Assembly (NCBI RefSeq): GCF_022809715.1
Contig: NZ_CP094460.1
Location: forward strand, 1,488,001-1,552,000
Reading direction: 5' to 3'
From: Burkholderia pyrrocinia
Lineage (GTDB): Bacteria > Pseudomonadota > Gammaproteobacteria > Burkholderiales > Burkholderiaceae
Length of the DNA stretch: 64,000 bases
A program made the position numbers and the translations under genes. The notes below the pieces were generated by a model, which worked only from the letters and a program-made list of their open reading frames with translations, was not told where the DNA came from and searched no databases. Shown here in pieces: positions 63,458-64,000 of the stretch (position 1 is the stretch's first letter; each line of letters begins with the position of its first letter).

Positions 63458-64000
63458 TCACTGCACGAACGCGCCGACCGTGAAGTACGGATTGCTCGTA
63501 TCGGCCATGTCGAGGAACCCGAATACGCCGCCGGTGAACACGAACTTTCCGGTCGCCGGCCCCGACGCAGCATCCGCATGCACGGTCGTGACGACGCCCG
63601 GCACCTTCTGCGTGAAGTCGAGGTTCAGCGCACGCGTGAGCGCGGCCTGCGATGCATTGAACGGATCGAGCAACGTGGCCTGCGCGCCGACGAGCGCGGT
63701 CGCGCGATAGTTGAACGCGCTGTCGACACCCGTGTACTCGCCGTTCTGCGAGCCGGGCGCAATCGCCGTCTGCGGGCTCAGGAACGAGATGCCCGATTCG
63801 TCGTCCGCGCTCGGCGGGCCCTGCGTGAGGTCCGCGTTCGCGGCGCCGGTGCGGATGAAGATCGGCACGAGCTGGTTGCGCAGCTTGCCGACGATCAGGA
63901 TCCCCTTGCCGGCCTTCGCCGGATCGAGCGCGGCGAGCGTCGGCGGAATCTGCGGCTGGTAGTTGAGCGACTGGAACGCCGGCGCATCCGGACGCAGCGT
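63458..64000 (-). CDS. Secreted or surface hypothetical protein, C-terminal part
   Basis: Only the last 180 codons are in the window; the gene begins beyond base 64000 and the frame is open to the edge. The visible part contains FQSLNYQPQIPPTLAALDP, GILIVGKLRNQLVPIFIRTG and a C-terminal FVFTGGVFGFLDMADTSNPY. It has no cysteine and looks beta-rich. The family is not recognised. It is likely exported, since it is next to OmpW and PraB-like genes on the same strand, but its N-terminus cannot be seen. Confidence 0.7.
   Translation of the reverse strand, partial: TLRPDAPAFQSLNYQPQIPPTLAALDPAKAGKGILIVGKLRNQLVPIFIRTGAANADLTQGPPSADDESGISFLSPQTAIAPGSQNGEYTGVDSAFNYRATALVGAQATLLDPFNASQAALTRALNLDFTQKVPGVVTTVHADAASGPATGKFVFTGGVFGFLDMADTSNPYFTVGAFVQ

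Overview
The window looks like a 64 kb stretch of a Burkholderia chromosome, most likely Burkholderia cepacia complex and probably one of the secondary replicons. The evidence is very high GC with strong GC3 bias, a Burkholderia-type porin, a glycine betaine catabolism cluster laid out as in Pseudomonas/Burkholderia, and a Burkholderia-style rhlA/rhlB/rhlC operon with its own efflux genes. Species assignment is inference.

Layout. 1-2.4 kb: two secreted zinc peptidases (the first cut by the window edge) and a YbjQ-family protein. 2.4-3.7 kb: an MFS exporter. 4.4-11.2 kb: a lower-GC accessory stretch with an AhpD-like protein, a SnoaL-like protein, an OhrR-like regulator without any cysteine, two LysR regulators, an alpha/beta hydrolase and small membrane or secreted proteins. 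11.4-12.5 kb: a porin.

12.8-33.5 kb: quaternary-amine catabolism. It holds choline-sulfatase betC with its LysR regulator, choX, purU, a permease, an orphan betaine-binding protein, gbcB/gbcA, an electron-transfer flavoprotein pair, dgcB/dgcA, a DUF5943-type protein, a dipeptidase, glyA and the regulator gbdR. A textbook sigma-54 promoter precedes gbdR. dgcA carries a -1 frameshift near its 3' end. fdhA (41-42 kb) and betIBA (51.6-55.4 kb) complete the route: choline sulfate to choline to betaine to dimethylglycine to sarcosine, with formaldehyde oxidised by FdhA and C1 units handled by GlyA and PurU. Sarcosine oxidase (soxBDAG) is not in the window.

34.2-36.5 kb: a compact lower-GC module that reads as a type VI secretion cargo set. 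It has an unknown protein, a PAAR-tip protein with a beta-sandwich tail, a small aspzincin (M35-like) metallopeptidase, and an overlapping TTG-started exported OmpA-like protein that is a candidate immunity factor. 36.8-40.9 kb: a secreted propeller/discoidin protein, a MocR-type regulator and a zinc-ribbon membrane protein.

42.5-50.9 kb: a rhamnolipid operon on the minus strand (rhlA, an isoprenylcysteine-methyltransferase-like gene, rhlB, EmrB-type MFS, rhlC, NodT-type outer-membrane lipoprotein, EmrA-type adaptor). The methyltransferase-like gene and the long low-complexity tail of the NodT protein are notable.

55.5-57.8 kb: a small island with hipBA and a possible VgrG remnant, inserted just behind betA. 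A second, diverged copy of the betA 3' end plus its terminator lies on the far side. 58-64 kb: a three-gene operon (lipid glycosyltransferase, membrane protein, dual-specificity phosphatase), a hypothetical gene, a PraB-like exported protein, an OmpW-family porin and a secreted protein cut by the window edge. No rRNA, tRNA, CRISPR array or intact insertion sequence was seen.
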